Source: Gammaproteobacteria bacterium (GTDB lineage: Bacteria > Pseudomonadota > Gammaproteobacteria > Beggiatoales > Beggiatoaceae). Taken from it: 64,000 bases of DNA. Every line of letters begins with the position of its first letter. Within the stretch, counting starts at the first letter, position 1. A model generated the notes under the pieces. That model worked only from the letters and a program-made list of their open reading frames with translations, was not told the DNA's origin and did no database searches. Made by a program: the position numbers and the translations under genes. The stretch spans positions 1 through 64,000 of the forward strand of contig QNES01000002.1 of the NCBI GenBank assembly GCA_003645255.1, in the 5' to 3' direction. Positions 1-7,417 of this stretch are shown here, one piece after another.

Positions 1-101
1 GCTTTTAAATCAATTTCATTTTTTAAGCGTTTAATGAGTTTTTTTCCAGCAGTAATCATTTCTTTTGATAGATAATTCGTTACCAATATTTCTCTAGCCA
101 T
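1..101 (-). CDS. HEPN-adjacent protein, N-terminal fragment (possible nucleotidyltransferase partner)
   Basis: This is the start of a gene that runs off the left edge of the window. It reads from an ATG at 101 as MAREILVTNYLSKEMITAGK and continues with a Lys-rich helix, about 33 residues in all. It overlaps the end of the upstream HEPN gene by 22 bp, so the two are translationally coupled. HEPN genes are commonly paired with a minimal nucleotidyltransferase (MNT), and that pairing is my guess. No catalytic motif lies in the visible part, so function cannot be assigned from the sequence. Confidence 0.55.
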   Translation of the reverse strand, partial: MAREILVTNYLSKEMITAGKKLIKRLKNEIDLK

Positions 102-514
102 TTTAATATTCCTTTATCTTTGTCAGTAACAGCATCAAAAAATTCTGTAGCTTGTGTAAAATCAATATAATCAGTGTAATATCTTATCGCTTCAGACCAA
201 ACAACTCCATATGTATTAGTATAAGTTATTATTAACCAACTTACTTTAAAATCTTTATATTCATCCTTATTGAGTTCTTTATCTAAATTAGCCGTTTTAA
301 GAAGTTTTATTAAATTATGAGTATAACTATCATTAGCCAATTGTTTATCTGGAAAATCATATTGTTGTACTTGTTTTGCAATACAAGCTTTTAATGCACA
401 TTCTACCGCATATCCTAGTAAATAATAGGCGCCATTAAAACAGTTATTTTCATAAAGAATTTTAGCTTCTTCGACACGAAGTTTTGTTAATTCCTGTAAT
501 TGCGCTCTATTCAT
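80..514 (-). CDS. HEPN domain protein
   Basis: A 144-residue all-helical protein with the pattern of the HEPN (higher eukaryote and prokaryote nucleotide-binding) fold. It has an N-terminal helix LRVEEAKILYENN, then YYLLGYAVECALKACIAK, the conserved helix of the family, and YTHNLIKLL. HEPN proteins are often RNases or the partners of MNT nucleotidyltransferases in toxin-antitoxin pairs. The RX4-6H catalytic motif of active HEPN RNases is not visible, so this may be a non-catalytic or divergent member. Its stop lies inside the next gene (ATG at 101), which suggests a two-gene operon. Confidence 0.8.
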   Translation of the reverse strand: MNRAQLQELTKLRVEEAKILYENNCFNGAYYLLGYAVECALKACIAKQVQQYDFPDKQLANDSYTHNLIKLLKTANLDKELNKDEYKDFKVSWLIITYTNTYGVVWSEAIRYYTDYIDFTQATEFFDAVTDKDKGILKWLEKYW

Positions 515-552
515 ATTTAATTTCTAATTTTAGAAGACAAACCACTCAATAA

Positions 553-1641
553 TCAAATTGAACATTTAGTATTTATCGTATAAATTTTAATTTTTGGGGC
601 ATAAATATTATCAATTTCAACAACACAAACTCCCCAACTTAAACCTATTCCAAAACCGGCAAAAATGACTTTTAGTTTTTCATTTGAAAATTGCTCATTT
701 AAAAAACCATTTATAGTTCCAGGAATTGATGAAGAATTTTGGTTTCCATAAACTGTCATGGTTTTCATTGGCAATTTGTCATCTGATAATTCTAGCCTTT
801 TAGCTATGTTTTGTAAAATATACCGATTTGCTTGATGTAAAACAAAATAATCAATTTCATCCTTTTTTACATTTGAAAACTCAAATAATTCATCAAACAT
901 TTTTGGTACAACTTTAATCGTAAAATTAAATATTTCACCACCATTCATAAACATATCTATACTTCTTCTTAGATTTCCATCATTATCTTTCATTGGAATT
1001 AAAGAAGCGGCATTAACTTTATTTCTACAACCAGCATCAGGAATAATCAAATTTTGATAGCCACTTCCATCACTATGCAATACAAAATAGGAATCTGAAG
1101 AATTAGTTTTTTCAATTAAAATAGCACTACCGGCATCTCCCATTAATGGCGTTAAATTTTTATCATTCTTATACGCAAAATCTGAAGCAACATCTCCGGT
1201 TAAAAGCAACACTTTTTTTAAACCACTATTTATCATGGCATAAGCTGTAAACAAGCCATTTATAAAACCACTACAGCCTAAATTTATATCATAAGCTATA
1301 GTATCTGTACTTAATCCTAATCTATCTTGTAAAATAATAGCGGTTGAAGGAGCTTTGTAATCGGCAGTTTGGGTTACAAAAAGCAAAGCTTCAATATCCG
1401 TTTTATTGATACTAACATTATTGAAAATATCTATTGCCGATTGATAACATAAATCACTTGTGCAAATTTCTTCATTGCTTACGACATAACGACTATTAAA
1501 ACCTATCCTTTTTTTCAATCTTTTGATAGTCTTATTGTCATAGCCAAAATTTTCTGCCTCATCTTCAATAGTCACTTTTTTATCACCAACAGTTGTCACT
1601 ATTGCCGAGACTTTTGCATTATTGAAAGTTAGCTGTGCCAT
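553..1641 (-). CDS. 3-oxoacyl-ACP synthase III family protein (KAS III / FabH-like)
   Basis: This is a 362-residue thiolase-fold condensing enzyme. The catalytic triad is visible: Cys123 in NLGCSGFINGL, His269 in VLHQANRYI, and Asn300 in VYGNQNSSSIPGT. KAS III enzymes condense an acyl-CoA starter with malonyl-ACP. It directly follows an ACP gene and an FkbH-like gene, so it more likely makes or transfers a special acyl group (for a glycan, lipid or secondary metabolite) than serves housekeeping fatty acid synthesis. The N-terminus (AQLTFNNAKVSAIVTTVGDK) differs from standard FabH. The region is visibly more AT-rich than the core genes and resembles Bacteroidetes-type sequence, hinting at transfer. 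The exact substrate is unknown. Confidence 0.87.
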   Translation of the reverse strand: MAQLTFNNAKVSAIVTTVGDKKVTIEDEAENFGYDNKTIKRLKKRIGFNSRYVVSNEEICTSDLCYQSAIDIFNNVSINKTDIEALLFVTQTADYKAPSTAIILQDRLGLSTDTIAYDINLGCSGFINGLFTAYAMINSGLKKVLLLTGDVASDFAYKNDKNLTPLMGDAGSAILIEKTNSSDSYFVLHSDGSGYQNLIIPDAGCRNKVNAASLIPMKDNDGNLRRSIDMFMNGGEIFNFTIKVVPKMFDELFEFSNVKKDEIDYFVLHQANRYILQNIAKRLELSDDKLPMKTMTVYGNQNSSSIPGTINGFLNEQFSNEKLKVIFAGFGIGLSWGVCVVEIDNIYAPKIKIYTINTKCSI

Positions 1642-1920
1642 TTAAGAAACCTTTTCTAAAATCCCATCAATTGTAGAAGCGATAGTTTTAAATATTGTCT
1701 GTTCCACATTCATACTATTTTCATCTGCAATTTGAATATATTTACCAAATTCTTTTTGTAGTAAATCTTCGATTTCGACAATCAAATCTAATAAATTAAT
1801 CGACTCTAGATTTTCATATATAGCCGTATTTTCGCTTAATTCATCAAATATGTTTATTTCAAGCTCTGCATTTAGTTCTTTTAAAGCTTGAAAAACAATA
1901 TCTTTTATTCTATCTCTCAC
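1642..1920 (-). CDS. acyl carrier protein
   Basis: A 92-residue acidic helical protein with the carrier-protein signature ENLESINLLDLIVEIED, in which Ser40 would carry the 4'-phosphopantetheine arm (the usual DSL is ESI here). It starts with GTG at 1920, overlapping the stop of the FkbH-like gene as GTGA. Its stop abuts the ATG of the KAS III gene, so the three are one translationally coupled operon. It is presumably a dedicated carrier for this pathway rather than the housekeeping AcpP. Confidence 0.88.
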   Translation of the reverse strand: MRDRIKDIVFQALKELNAELEINIFDELSENTAIYENLESINLLDLIVEIEDLLQKEFGKYIQIADENSMNVEQTIFKTIASTIDGILEKVS

Positions 1921-3464
1921 TGCATCTCCAAAATGTATACGTTTTTTGATTTATCTTTACTTACCAACCTAAATCCAAATTTGTCATATAAGTTTTCAAC
2001 TTGAGAATTCTTAGAAGTTCTTATATATTCTGCACTTAGCGGTTTTGTCGTCTGATTCAAAATTATTTTCATAATTTTTTCTTCAATTTTTCGCCCTAAG
2101 ATTCTACAACTCATTAAAAAGGTATCAATTTTATTATCTATAACGATCACTACGGCAGTTATTCCCATATCTCCAAATTTATCTTTAATTTGAAATGAAA
2201 ATACTTGATTAAAGTTCATGAAATGACTTATTTCACTTTCCGAATATCTTTTAGTCGTTAAATTAAATTGATTGGTTTTATTGACGAGTTGCGTTATTCT
2301 AGCCAATTGACTCTTATTATTAATCCAATAAGAAATGTTTATCTCAAGGCTTTCAATAAAATCATCTACTGTAGCCGTTGTTTTGCGAATGGTTATCCTT
2401 TTTTGTTCTGATAAATATTGACTGCTTTTGTTTTCGTCTTCAATTGTTATTTTGATAGAATTTAAAAAGGGTAATCTTTCAATAATACCAAGATTATTGA
2501 TCGGATTGTTTGAATCCAATTTTATGACATCTATATTTTCAAGTGTATCTTTTACCAAATTGATTTCAAAATGACTATCATCAAAAAAAATCATACTATC
2601 AATGCCAACATTTAATTCATTGGCGATTTCTATAATATTTTGACTTTTATTTTGCCAATTGATTTTTTTAATGACAAAGTCATTCCATTTTAAGGGCATA
2701 TCTTGATTATTAAATAAATCTTCTATCTCAGCAAAATTATTTTTACTAACGATACATAAGACTATACCACTTTTTTTCAAATATTTCATTTGATTTTGAA
2801 AATATTTATATGCAATCCCTGGATAATTTTCATCAATTTTAATACCCTCAAAACCATCCTCACCTACTATACCGCCCCAAAGCGTATTATCTAAATCTAA
2901 TAATACGACTTTCTTTCTAAGCGAATTAAAAACGTCTATTTTCTTTTTAATTTCAGACGTAATTAATTTTATGGCTTCTTTTGTAAATGGTGCTTGAAAC
3001 AATAAGGAATTTGATAAACTAAAAAAATGATTAAAGCCAATTCTATTAGCAAGATTAAAAATATTTAGAATAGCTAAATCAGCCACCTGATTAGATAATT
3101 CTTCAATTTTTTCATTTAATAAAATTAAATTTTTATATTCTTCAATATTTAAAGCTGAATTAATATCAATAAAATCATAAGCAATATTTGAAATTAAGAT
3201 TTTCGCATTATTTTGCTTTCTAAAAACCTTCAATAATTCACTTAAAAATTCAACTATTTCAAAAGCGATACTTTTTATAACAAAATTCTCGAAAAAAAAT
3301 TTATTATCCAAAATAACGATTAAATAATCGGTATCTGTTTTAGAATTCAAAGTTTCGATAATTGAATCTAAATTATGATGAATGACATAGAAATCTTTAT
3401 TAAAATATTTAGTAAAGCTATGTGTAATAGTATTTGATAAAAATGAAATTGTTTTTTTAGACAT
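1917..3464 (-). CDS. FkbH-like HAD-superfamily protein (subfamily IIIC)
   Basis: A 515-residue protein of the FkbH/HAD-IIIC type. The HAD motif I is KVVLLDLDNTLWGG, with the nucleophile Asp190 and Asp192, followed by GIVLCIVSKNN (motif II) and MIFFDDSHFEI (motif IV region). An N-terminal region (1-180) and a C-terminal acyltransferase-like region (KFGDMGITAVVIV, CRILGRKIEEKIM) flank it, as in family members. FkbH proteins load a glyceryl unit from 1,3-bisphosphoglycerate onto an ACP, or act in acyl decoration of sugars. It is the first gene of the FkbH-ACP-KAS III operon. The final product is not evident and no acyltransferase or polyketide synthase is nearby. Confidence 0.87.
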   Translation of the reverse strand: MSKKTISFLSNTITHSFTKYFNKDFYVIHHNLDSIIETLNSKTDTDYLIVILDNKFFFENFVIKSIAFEIVEFLSELLKVFRKQNNAKILISNIAYDFIDINSALNIEEYKNLILLNEKIEELSNQVADLAILNIFNLANRIGFNHFFSLSNSLLFQAPFTKEAIKLITSEIKKKIDVFNSLRKKVVLLDLDNTLWGGIVGEDGFEGIKIDENYPGIAYKYFQNQMKYLKKSGIVLCIVSKNNFAEIEDLFNNQDMPLKWNDFVIKKINWQNKSQNIIEIANELNVGIDSMIFFDDSHFEINLVKDTLENIDVIKLDSNNPINNLGIIERLPFLNSIKITIEDENKSSQYLSEQKRITIRKTTATVDDFIESLEINISYWINNKSQLARITQLVNKTNQFNLTTKRYSESEISHFMNFNQVFSFQIKDKFGDMGITAVVIVIDNKIDTFLMSCRILGRKIEEKIMKIILNQTTKPLSAEYIRTSKNSQVENLYDKFGFRLVSKDKSKNVYILEMQ

Positions 3465-3491
3465 AACTTCAGCGAGCGTGGGTAAAAATGT

Positions 3492-3514
3492 AGGGGCGAA
3501 CCTGCGTGTTCGCC
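3492..3514. repeat. GGGCGAAC...GTTCGCCC hairpin repeat
   Basis: A short inverted repeat (GGGCGAAC, CTGCGT, GTTCGCCC) preceded by TGTAGG. It belongs to an interspersed family with other copies near 27601, 36064, 40763, 47962, 53490 and inside nrdB at 42057. It lies between two genes on the minus strand. Confidence 0.75.
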
Positions 3515-3531
3515 CTGAGGAAGCCGGTGAG

Positions 3532-4734
3532 CTAAAAATACCAGGCTAATTCAAGCTGTATAAAATCATCATTGCGGAATCCATAAGCGAGATCATCGGT
3601 GGACATATTGGCATAAATATAGGCTTCTAAAGTCAATTTCCAACTGTCACCCAAGCGGCGACTGGCTTCGAGGAGATAAAAACTGGCATGACTGTCCATA
3701 TCCAAAACAGCCCCGCCTAGAAACTCGGTACTTTGAATATCGTTGAGGGTTAAACGCATACCGAACATCATATCATTTTCAAAAGGTGTCGCTGCATGAT
3801 CATGGCGATCATCAAAAGAATATTCTGTCAGCATCCCAATATCAGCATCCGTTTCAAACACGCCAACAAAGGTATATTCAAAACCGCCCGTTAGGGCTGT
3901 AAAATGATCCGTTGGCTCATGACGCGAAATCATTTCCAATTTCCACAAGATATCCTCTTGTGTTATTTGGAGATCAAGCCCTGTTTGCTCTATTTGTTCA
4001 TAGTAGGGTATTAAAACCAATTGCCCGGTCCCATTTTTGCCCTGCAAAAAACGAGGATCACGGCTTGTACCGGAAAAATGAGATAAGCCAATTTCCCAAT
4101 CTCCCAACGTATGTTCCCAGCGCACTGCCCAATCGACATGTTTTTCTTCAGCACCCGATTCATAGCGTGTTTGATCAGTATCAATGGGAATACCTCCGTT
4201 TAGTAAACGCCCTTCTTTACCAGGAAAAGTTCTTTCACGAAAACCAGGTAGTAAAAATAAATCCACTGTTCCCCAATCACGAATCAGGGCAAGATTAATC
4301 ATTGGTTGCCCTAACTTTTCCTCCATATCAGAATGCTCTACTAAGTCGGTTTGATTAATGATGTCTACTAAATGCTGAGATTCAGTGACACCCCAAAATA
4401 GTTTTCGCAAACCCACTCGTAATTCCCAATCCGATGCCGCCTTGAGCCAGGTCAGTTCACGAATATCAAAGTGGCTCCGTTCTGAATCATACTGATCAAC
4501 ACGGATAAAAGGGACAAAAGTAAAGGTTTGATAGCCTTCATCCCATTCGTGGCGATATTCTGGTTGCGCTGAAAAGGATGAGTTGAAATCATTATATTGA
4601 TCTGCGGAGAGAGGGGATTCAGGGAAATAGCGTAATTCACCAGCGATATAGCCAGACCATTCGCCAGCTTGAACATTAAGAATTAAGCATAGTATGATAA
4701 AAATATCAATGACAATTTTGAATTTAAGGAACAT
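3532..4734 (-). CDS. outer membrane beta-barrel protein (porin-like, unknown function)
   Basis: A 400-residue exported protein. Residues 1-23 form a signal peptide ending in VQAGEW. The body is rich in alternating polar and aromatic residues with many WE/WK/YxF strands. It ends in LELAWYF, and a C-terminal aromatic residue is the hallmark of outer-membrane barrels inserted by the BAM complex. Features such as LRVGLRKLFWGVTESQHLVDIINQTD recall conserved hypothetical barrel proteins of gammaproteobacteria. The substrate is unknown. It stands alone, with a palindromic repeat just upstream. Confidence 0.72.
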   Translation of the reverse strand: MFLKFKIVIDIFIILCLILNVQAGEWSGYIAGELRYFPESPLSADQYNDFNSSFSAQPEYRHEWDEGYQTFTFVPFIRVDQYDSERSHFDIRELTWLKAASDWELRVGLRKLFWGVTESQHLVDIINQTDLVEHSDMEEKLGQPMINLALIRDWGTVDLFLLPGFRERTFPGKEGRLLNGGIPIDTDQTRYESGAEEKHVDWAVRWEHTLGDWEIGLSHFSGTSRDPRFLQGKNGTGQLVLIPYYEQIEQTGLDLQITQEDILWKLEMISRHEPTDHFTALTGGFEYTFVGVFETDADIGMLTEYSFDDRHDHAATPFENDMMFGMRLTLNDIQSTEFLGGAVLDMDSHASFYLLEASRRLGDSWKLTLEAYIYANMSTDDLAYGFRNDDFIQLELAWYF

Positions 4735-4757
4735 AGTCTTGGAAATGGGTTCACTGC

Positions 4758-4789
4758 TTGGAATCCAAAGCTGAAGCTTTGGACTCCAA
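4758..4789. repeat. hairpin repeat between OMP and cytochrome genes
   Basis: An almost perfect inverted repeat with arms TTGGAATCCAAAGCT and AGCTTTGGACTCCAA and a two-base loop. It could act as a terminator for the minus-strand cytochrome gene, or be one more interspersed palindrome. Confidence 0.7.
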
Positions 4790-4806
4790 AATCAGTATTT
4801 ATGAAA

Positions 4807-5421
4807 TTACTTTGGACTGGCTAAGTAATTGACAACAGCAGAAATGTCTTCATCATCCAGCTTTTTAAGCTTTTTCAGCATTTTCCTGGAATGTGACTTC
4901 CGATCTTTGCTGACGAACTGCTTAATCTGAGTTTCAAGATAGGGCATAAATTGTCCGGATAAGATACTTGCATCATCTTCTGGATTAGCACCCTCATCAG
5001 TGTGGCACTTTTTGCACTTTCTGAAAATCCTTTTGCCCTTTTTAACAAGAGCAGCATCAACTTCTTGTATACGAGGAACGAATGTTTGGGCTGCGAAATA
5101 GTCGCCCAATGCTTTCAGATCATCTGCACTGAGAGCCTTGGCGATGGCGTTCATATCAGTCTCATCTTCTCCCTCAGTTTTGAACTTTTCGCCTGTTCGC
5201 TCGCCATCAGTGTAATCTTCCATGGTTTGAATGAAGTAGGGGGCGGAAAAGCCTGCAATACTAGGCACCTTTTTTTCACTATTGCCATTTTCGCCATGGC
5301 AGCTTTCACACTTATCTTTAGCCAATGCAGCCCCATCAGCAGCCATGACCGTTGTTGCTGTTCCGCTCATTAAGAAAGAAGCCCCCATGAGCAAACTCAG
5401 GGCAGTTTTTCTAGTCATCAT
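4807..5421 (-). CDS. dihaem cytochrome c (cytochrome c4-like)
   Basis: A periplasmic c-type cytochrome of about 204 residues with two haem-attachment sites, CESCH and CKKCH, each followed by a Met-containing segment. This is the duplicated layout of cytochrome c4-type electron carriers to terminal oxidases. I place the start at 5421 (MMTRKTALSLLMGAS) because a signal peptide begins there (cleavage near VMAADG) and an AGGAAA Shine-Dalgarno lies upstream. The open frame extends 231 bp further, but that part is read through repeat DNA and gives a repetitive peptide (LKFGFLCR twice), so I reject it. It is probably part of sulfide or nitrogen respiration; no oxidase gene is adjacent. Confidence 0.85.
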   Translation of the reverse strand: MMTRKTALSLLMGASFLMSGTATTVMAADGAALAKDKCESCHGENGNSEKKVPSIAGFSAPYFIQTMEDYTDGERTGEKFKTEGEDETDMNAIAKALSADDLKALGDYFAAQTFVPRIQEVDAALVKKGKRIFRKCKKCHTDEGANPEDDASILSGQFMPYLETQIKQFVSKDRKSHSRKMLKKLKKLDDEDISAVVNYLASPK

Positions 5422-5474
5422 AATGAATGTTTTCCTTTTACACTTAAAAATAATTTTAGAAACCTCAAATAAAG

Positions 5475-5618
5475 GTATACTACTAACGGGTAATTTTTGG
5501 ACTTTTTTTTTTAACTGTTGGTGGGCAAAAAAAGACTTGCCCACCCTACATAAAAATCTACATAAAAATCCAAATTTCAGCCTACATAAAAATCCAAATT
5601 TCAGCCGTTTAAAGTATA
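5475..5618. repeat. MITE-like palindromic element, copy 1
   Basis: The ends are imperfect inverted repeats (GTATACT...AACGG left; CCGTTTAAAGTATA right). Inside are GGTAATTTTTGGACTTT, a hairpin GTGGGCAA...TTGCCCAC, CCTACATAAAA, and a tandemly repeated unit with CTACATAAAAATCC. A close relative lies at 40793-40949. No transposase is encoded. Confidence 0.7.
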
Positions 5619-5742
5619 TGCTCATATTACCAAATAATAAAAAGCTTGTCAAGTAATTGAAAACCGGTTGGGTGTTTCCTACTATAGATGTCCAGATAAG
5701 ACAAATTTTTTCTGGCTATATCAAATTTAAATTCAAAAAAAA

Positions 5743-7152
5743 ATGATTGCTCAAGATCCAATATTACTAGATTGCCCTTTTGCGGAAAAGGATGAGGCGA
5801 AAGAACGGGGGGCTAAATTTAATTGGGATGAAAAAAAATGGTTTATTCCCCCTGGTGTTGAAATAGAACTTTTTGCCAAATGGTTACCGAAAACGATTGT
5901 TCCAATAACTTCGCCTTCTGATGAAAATAGTATAACACTCAATGAATTATTGTCAAATATCCAAACAACCATTGCCGAACAACATAATACTCGTTATTGG
6001 GTACGCGCCGAAGTGGTTAGTGTGTCAACAAATGTGCATGTCTATTTGGAATTGACAGATCATGATAGTGAAGGTAATGAGGTAGCGAAGGCTCGCGCAA
6101 CGCTGTGGCATCATCGGGCGGATGCATTGCTTGAGCGTTTTGAAAAGCAAACGGATATGCCCTTTAAGGCGGGTATTAAAGTTTTACTACAGGTACGTGT
6201 TGAATTTCATACGCGCTATGGTTTTTCACTGGATATTTTAGATATTGATCCGGCTTTTACTTTGGGAGATATGGAAAGTAAATTAAATCGTATCCGGGCA
6301 AAATTGAAAAAGGAGGGTATTTATCAGCAAAATCATGAACTAGCAAAACCCTTAGAATTTTGTAAAGTGGCAGTGATTGCACCGCCTCAAGCGGCGGGCT
6401 TAGGAGATTTTCAAAGCCAAGCAGATATTTTATCTTCCCTGGGATTATGTGAATTTGACTATTATTCGGCTAGTTTTCAAGGGCAAAATAGGGTGACTGA
6501 AATTTCCAAAGCCTTTGAAATGCTTAATCAAAAGCATCTGAAGCAAGCTTATGATGCGATAGTGATGATTCGGGGTGGGGGTGCGAAAGCGGATCTTTTT
6601 CAATTAAATGAATATGAAATTGCCAAAGCTATTTGTACGGCACCTTTGCCGGTTATTATTGGGATTGGGCATGAAAGGGATAAAACTCTATTGGATGAAG
6701 TCGCTAACCATGCTTGCCATACGCCTAGTTTAGCCATTGCCTATATTACAAGTACAATCATTCAAAATGCGCGAGATGCGCGACAACATTGGCAAAGTTT
6801 CGTTCAGCGCCCTAGAAAACTCTTAAATTCTGCTCAAGCAGATAATGCTCGCCTTTTAGCTTTCATTCGAGAACAAAGCATTAAACGGTTGGGGGTGCAA
6901 CGCGAAGAACTAAACTTTCAAATGCAAACGGTTAAAAATGCGAGTCAAAATCAGTTAGCTAAAGCGACTCATCAAATTAAATCATTGATGGAACAAGTGT
7001 TATTAGGCGATCCCAAAAGGGTTCTTAATCGCGGTTATGCCATTATCAGAAATAGCGAAAATAAAGTGATTAGCACTCAAATAGCCGCTCAACAAGAAGC
7101 TTCGTTAATTATTGAATTTAAAGATGGGCGTATCAACTGTGGAAAAAAATAA
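5743..7152 (+). CDS. xseA: exodeoxyribonuclease VII large subunit with N-terminal DUF5710-like module
   Basis: A 469-residue XseA-type protein. The OB-fold DNA-binding domain (about 60-160, RYWVRAEVVSVSTNVHVYLEL) is followed by the catalytic domain: KVAVIAPPQAAGLGDFQ, IVMIRGGGAKADLFQLNE, and VIIGIGHERDKTLLDEVA. C-terminal coiled-coil helices end in a strand with RGYAIIRN. With XseB it degrades single-stranded DNA. The first 47 residues (LLDCPFAEKDEAKERGAKFN, then WDEKKWFIPPG) match the DUF5710 pattern, which is not part of standard XseA and may add a nucleic-acid contact. The gene overlaps xseB by one base (TAATG). Confidence 0.9.
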   Translation: MIAQDPILLDCPFAEKDEAKERGAKFNWDEKKWFIPPGVEIELFAKWLPKTIVPITSPSDENSITLNELLSNIQTTIAEQHNTRYWVRAEVVSVSTNVHVYLELTDHDSEGNEVAKARATLWHHRADALLERFEKQTDMPFKAGIKVLLQVRVEFHTRYGFSLDILDIDPAFTLGDMESKLNRIRAKLKKEGIYQQNHELAKPLEFCKVAVIAPPQAAGLGDFQSQADILSSLGLCEFDYYSASFQGQNRVTEISKAFEMLNQKHLKQAYDAIVMIRGGGAKADLFQLNEYEIAKAICTAPLPVIIGIGHERDKTLLDEVANHACHTPSLAIAYITSTIIQNARDARQHWQSFVQRPRKLLNSAQADNARLLAFIREQSIKRLGVQREELNFQMQTVKNASQNQLAKATHQIKSLMEQVLLGDPKRVLNRGYAIIRNSENKVISTQIAAQQEASLIIEFKDGRINCGKK

Positions 7153-7352
7153 TGCCAAAAAAATCCGATTTATACCTTAAAAATTACCGAAAACTCAAAG
7201 AAATTGCCGAAACCATGCGTGATACTGATGAACCTGATATTGATCAACTGGTTGTCATGGTTGCCGAAGCGACTAAAGCCTATAAAAATTGTCAAGTTCG
7301 TATTGATGCGGTTGAAAAGACATTAGGTTTAGCAGAAGAAGGGGGGCGATGA
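7152..7352 (+). CDS. xseB: exodeoxyribonuclease VII small subunit-like protein
   Basis: A 66-residue two-helix protein starting in the TAATG that ends xseA. Its size, position and helical hairpin (YLKNYRKLKEIAETMRD... ATKAYKNCQVRIDAVEKTLG) fit XseB, which binds the XseA coiled coil in several copies. The sequence is divergent from textbook XseB, so the assignment leans on the gene order. Confidence 0.8.
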   Translation: MPKKSDLYLKNYRKLKEIAETMRDTDEPDIDQLVVMVAEATKAYKNCQVRIDAVEKTLGLAEEGGR

Positions 7353-7362
7353 CATAGTTTTG

Positions 7363-7395
7363 ACAAATACGGTTTCTTGAAGAAATCGTATTTGT
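7363..7395. terminator. hairpin between convergent xseB and cyclase genes
   Basis: An inverted repeat with arms ACAAATACG and CGTATTTGT and an inner GTTTCTTGAAGAAAT. It sits between genes that converge, where it could terminate both. It is a variant of the window-wide hairpin family (ACG core), so a terminator role is an inference. Confidence 0.55.
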
Positions 7396-7417
7396 GGCTT
7401 TTGGAAACAAAACGAAA

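Noticed and set aside
1642-3464. The FkbH-ACP genes as part of a polyketide synthase cluster
   Set aside because: No synthase module, acyltransferase or thioesterase lies in reach; only the KAS III follows.
5422-5652. N-terminal extension of the cytochrome c gene
   Set aside because: The added reading runs through repeat DNA and gives a repetitive peptide; the signal peptide and ribosome site support a start at 5421.
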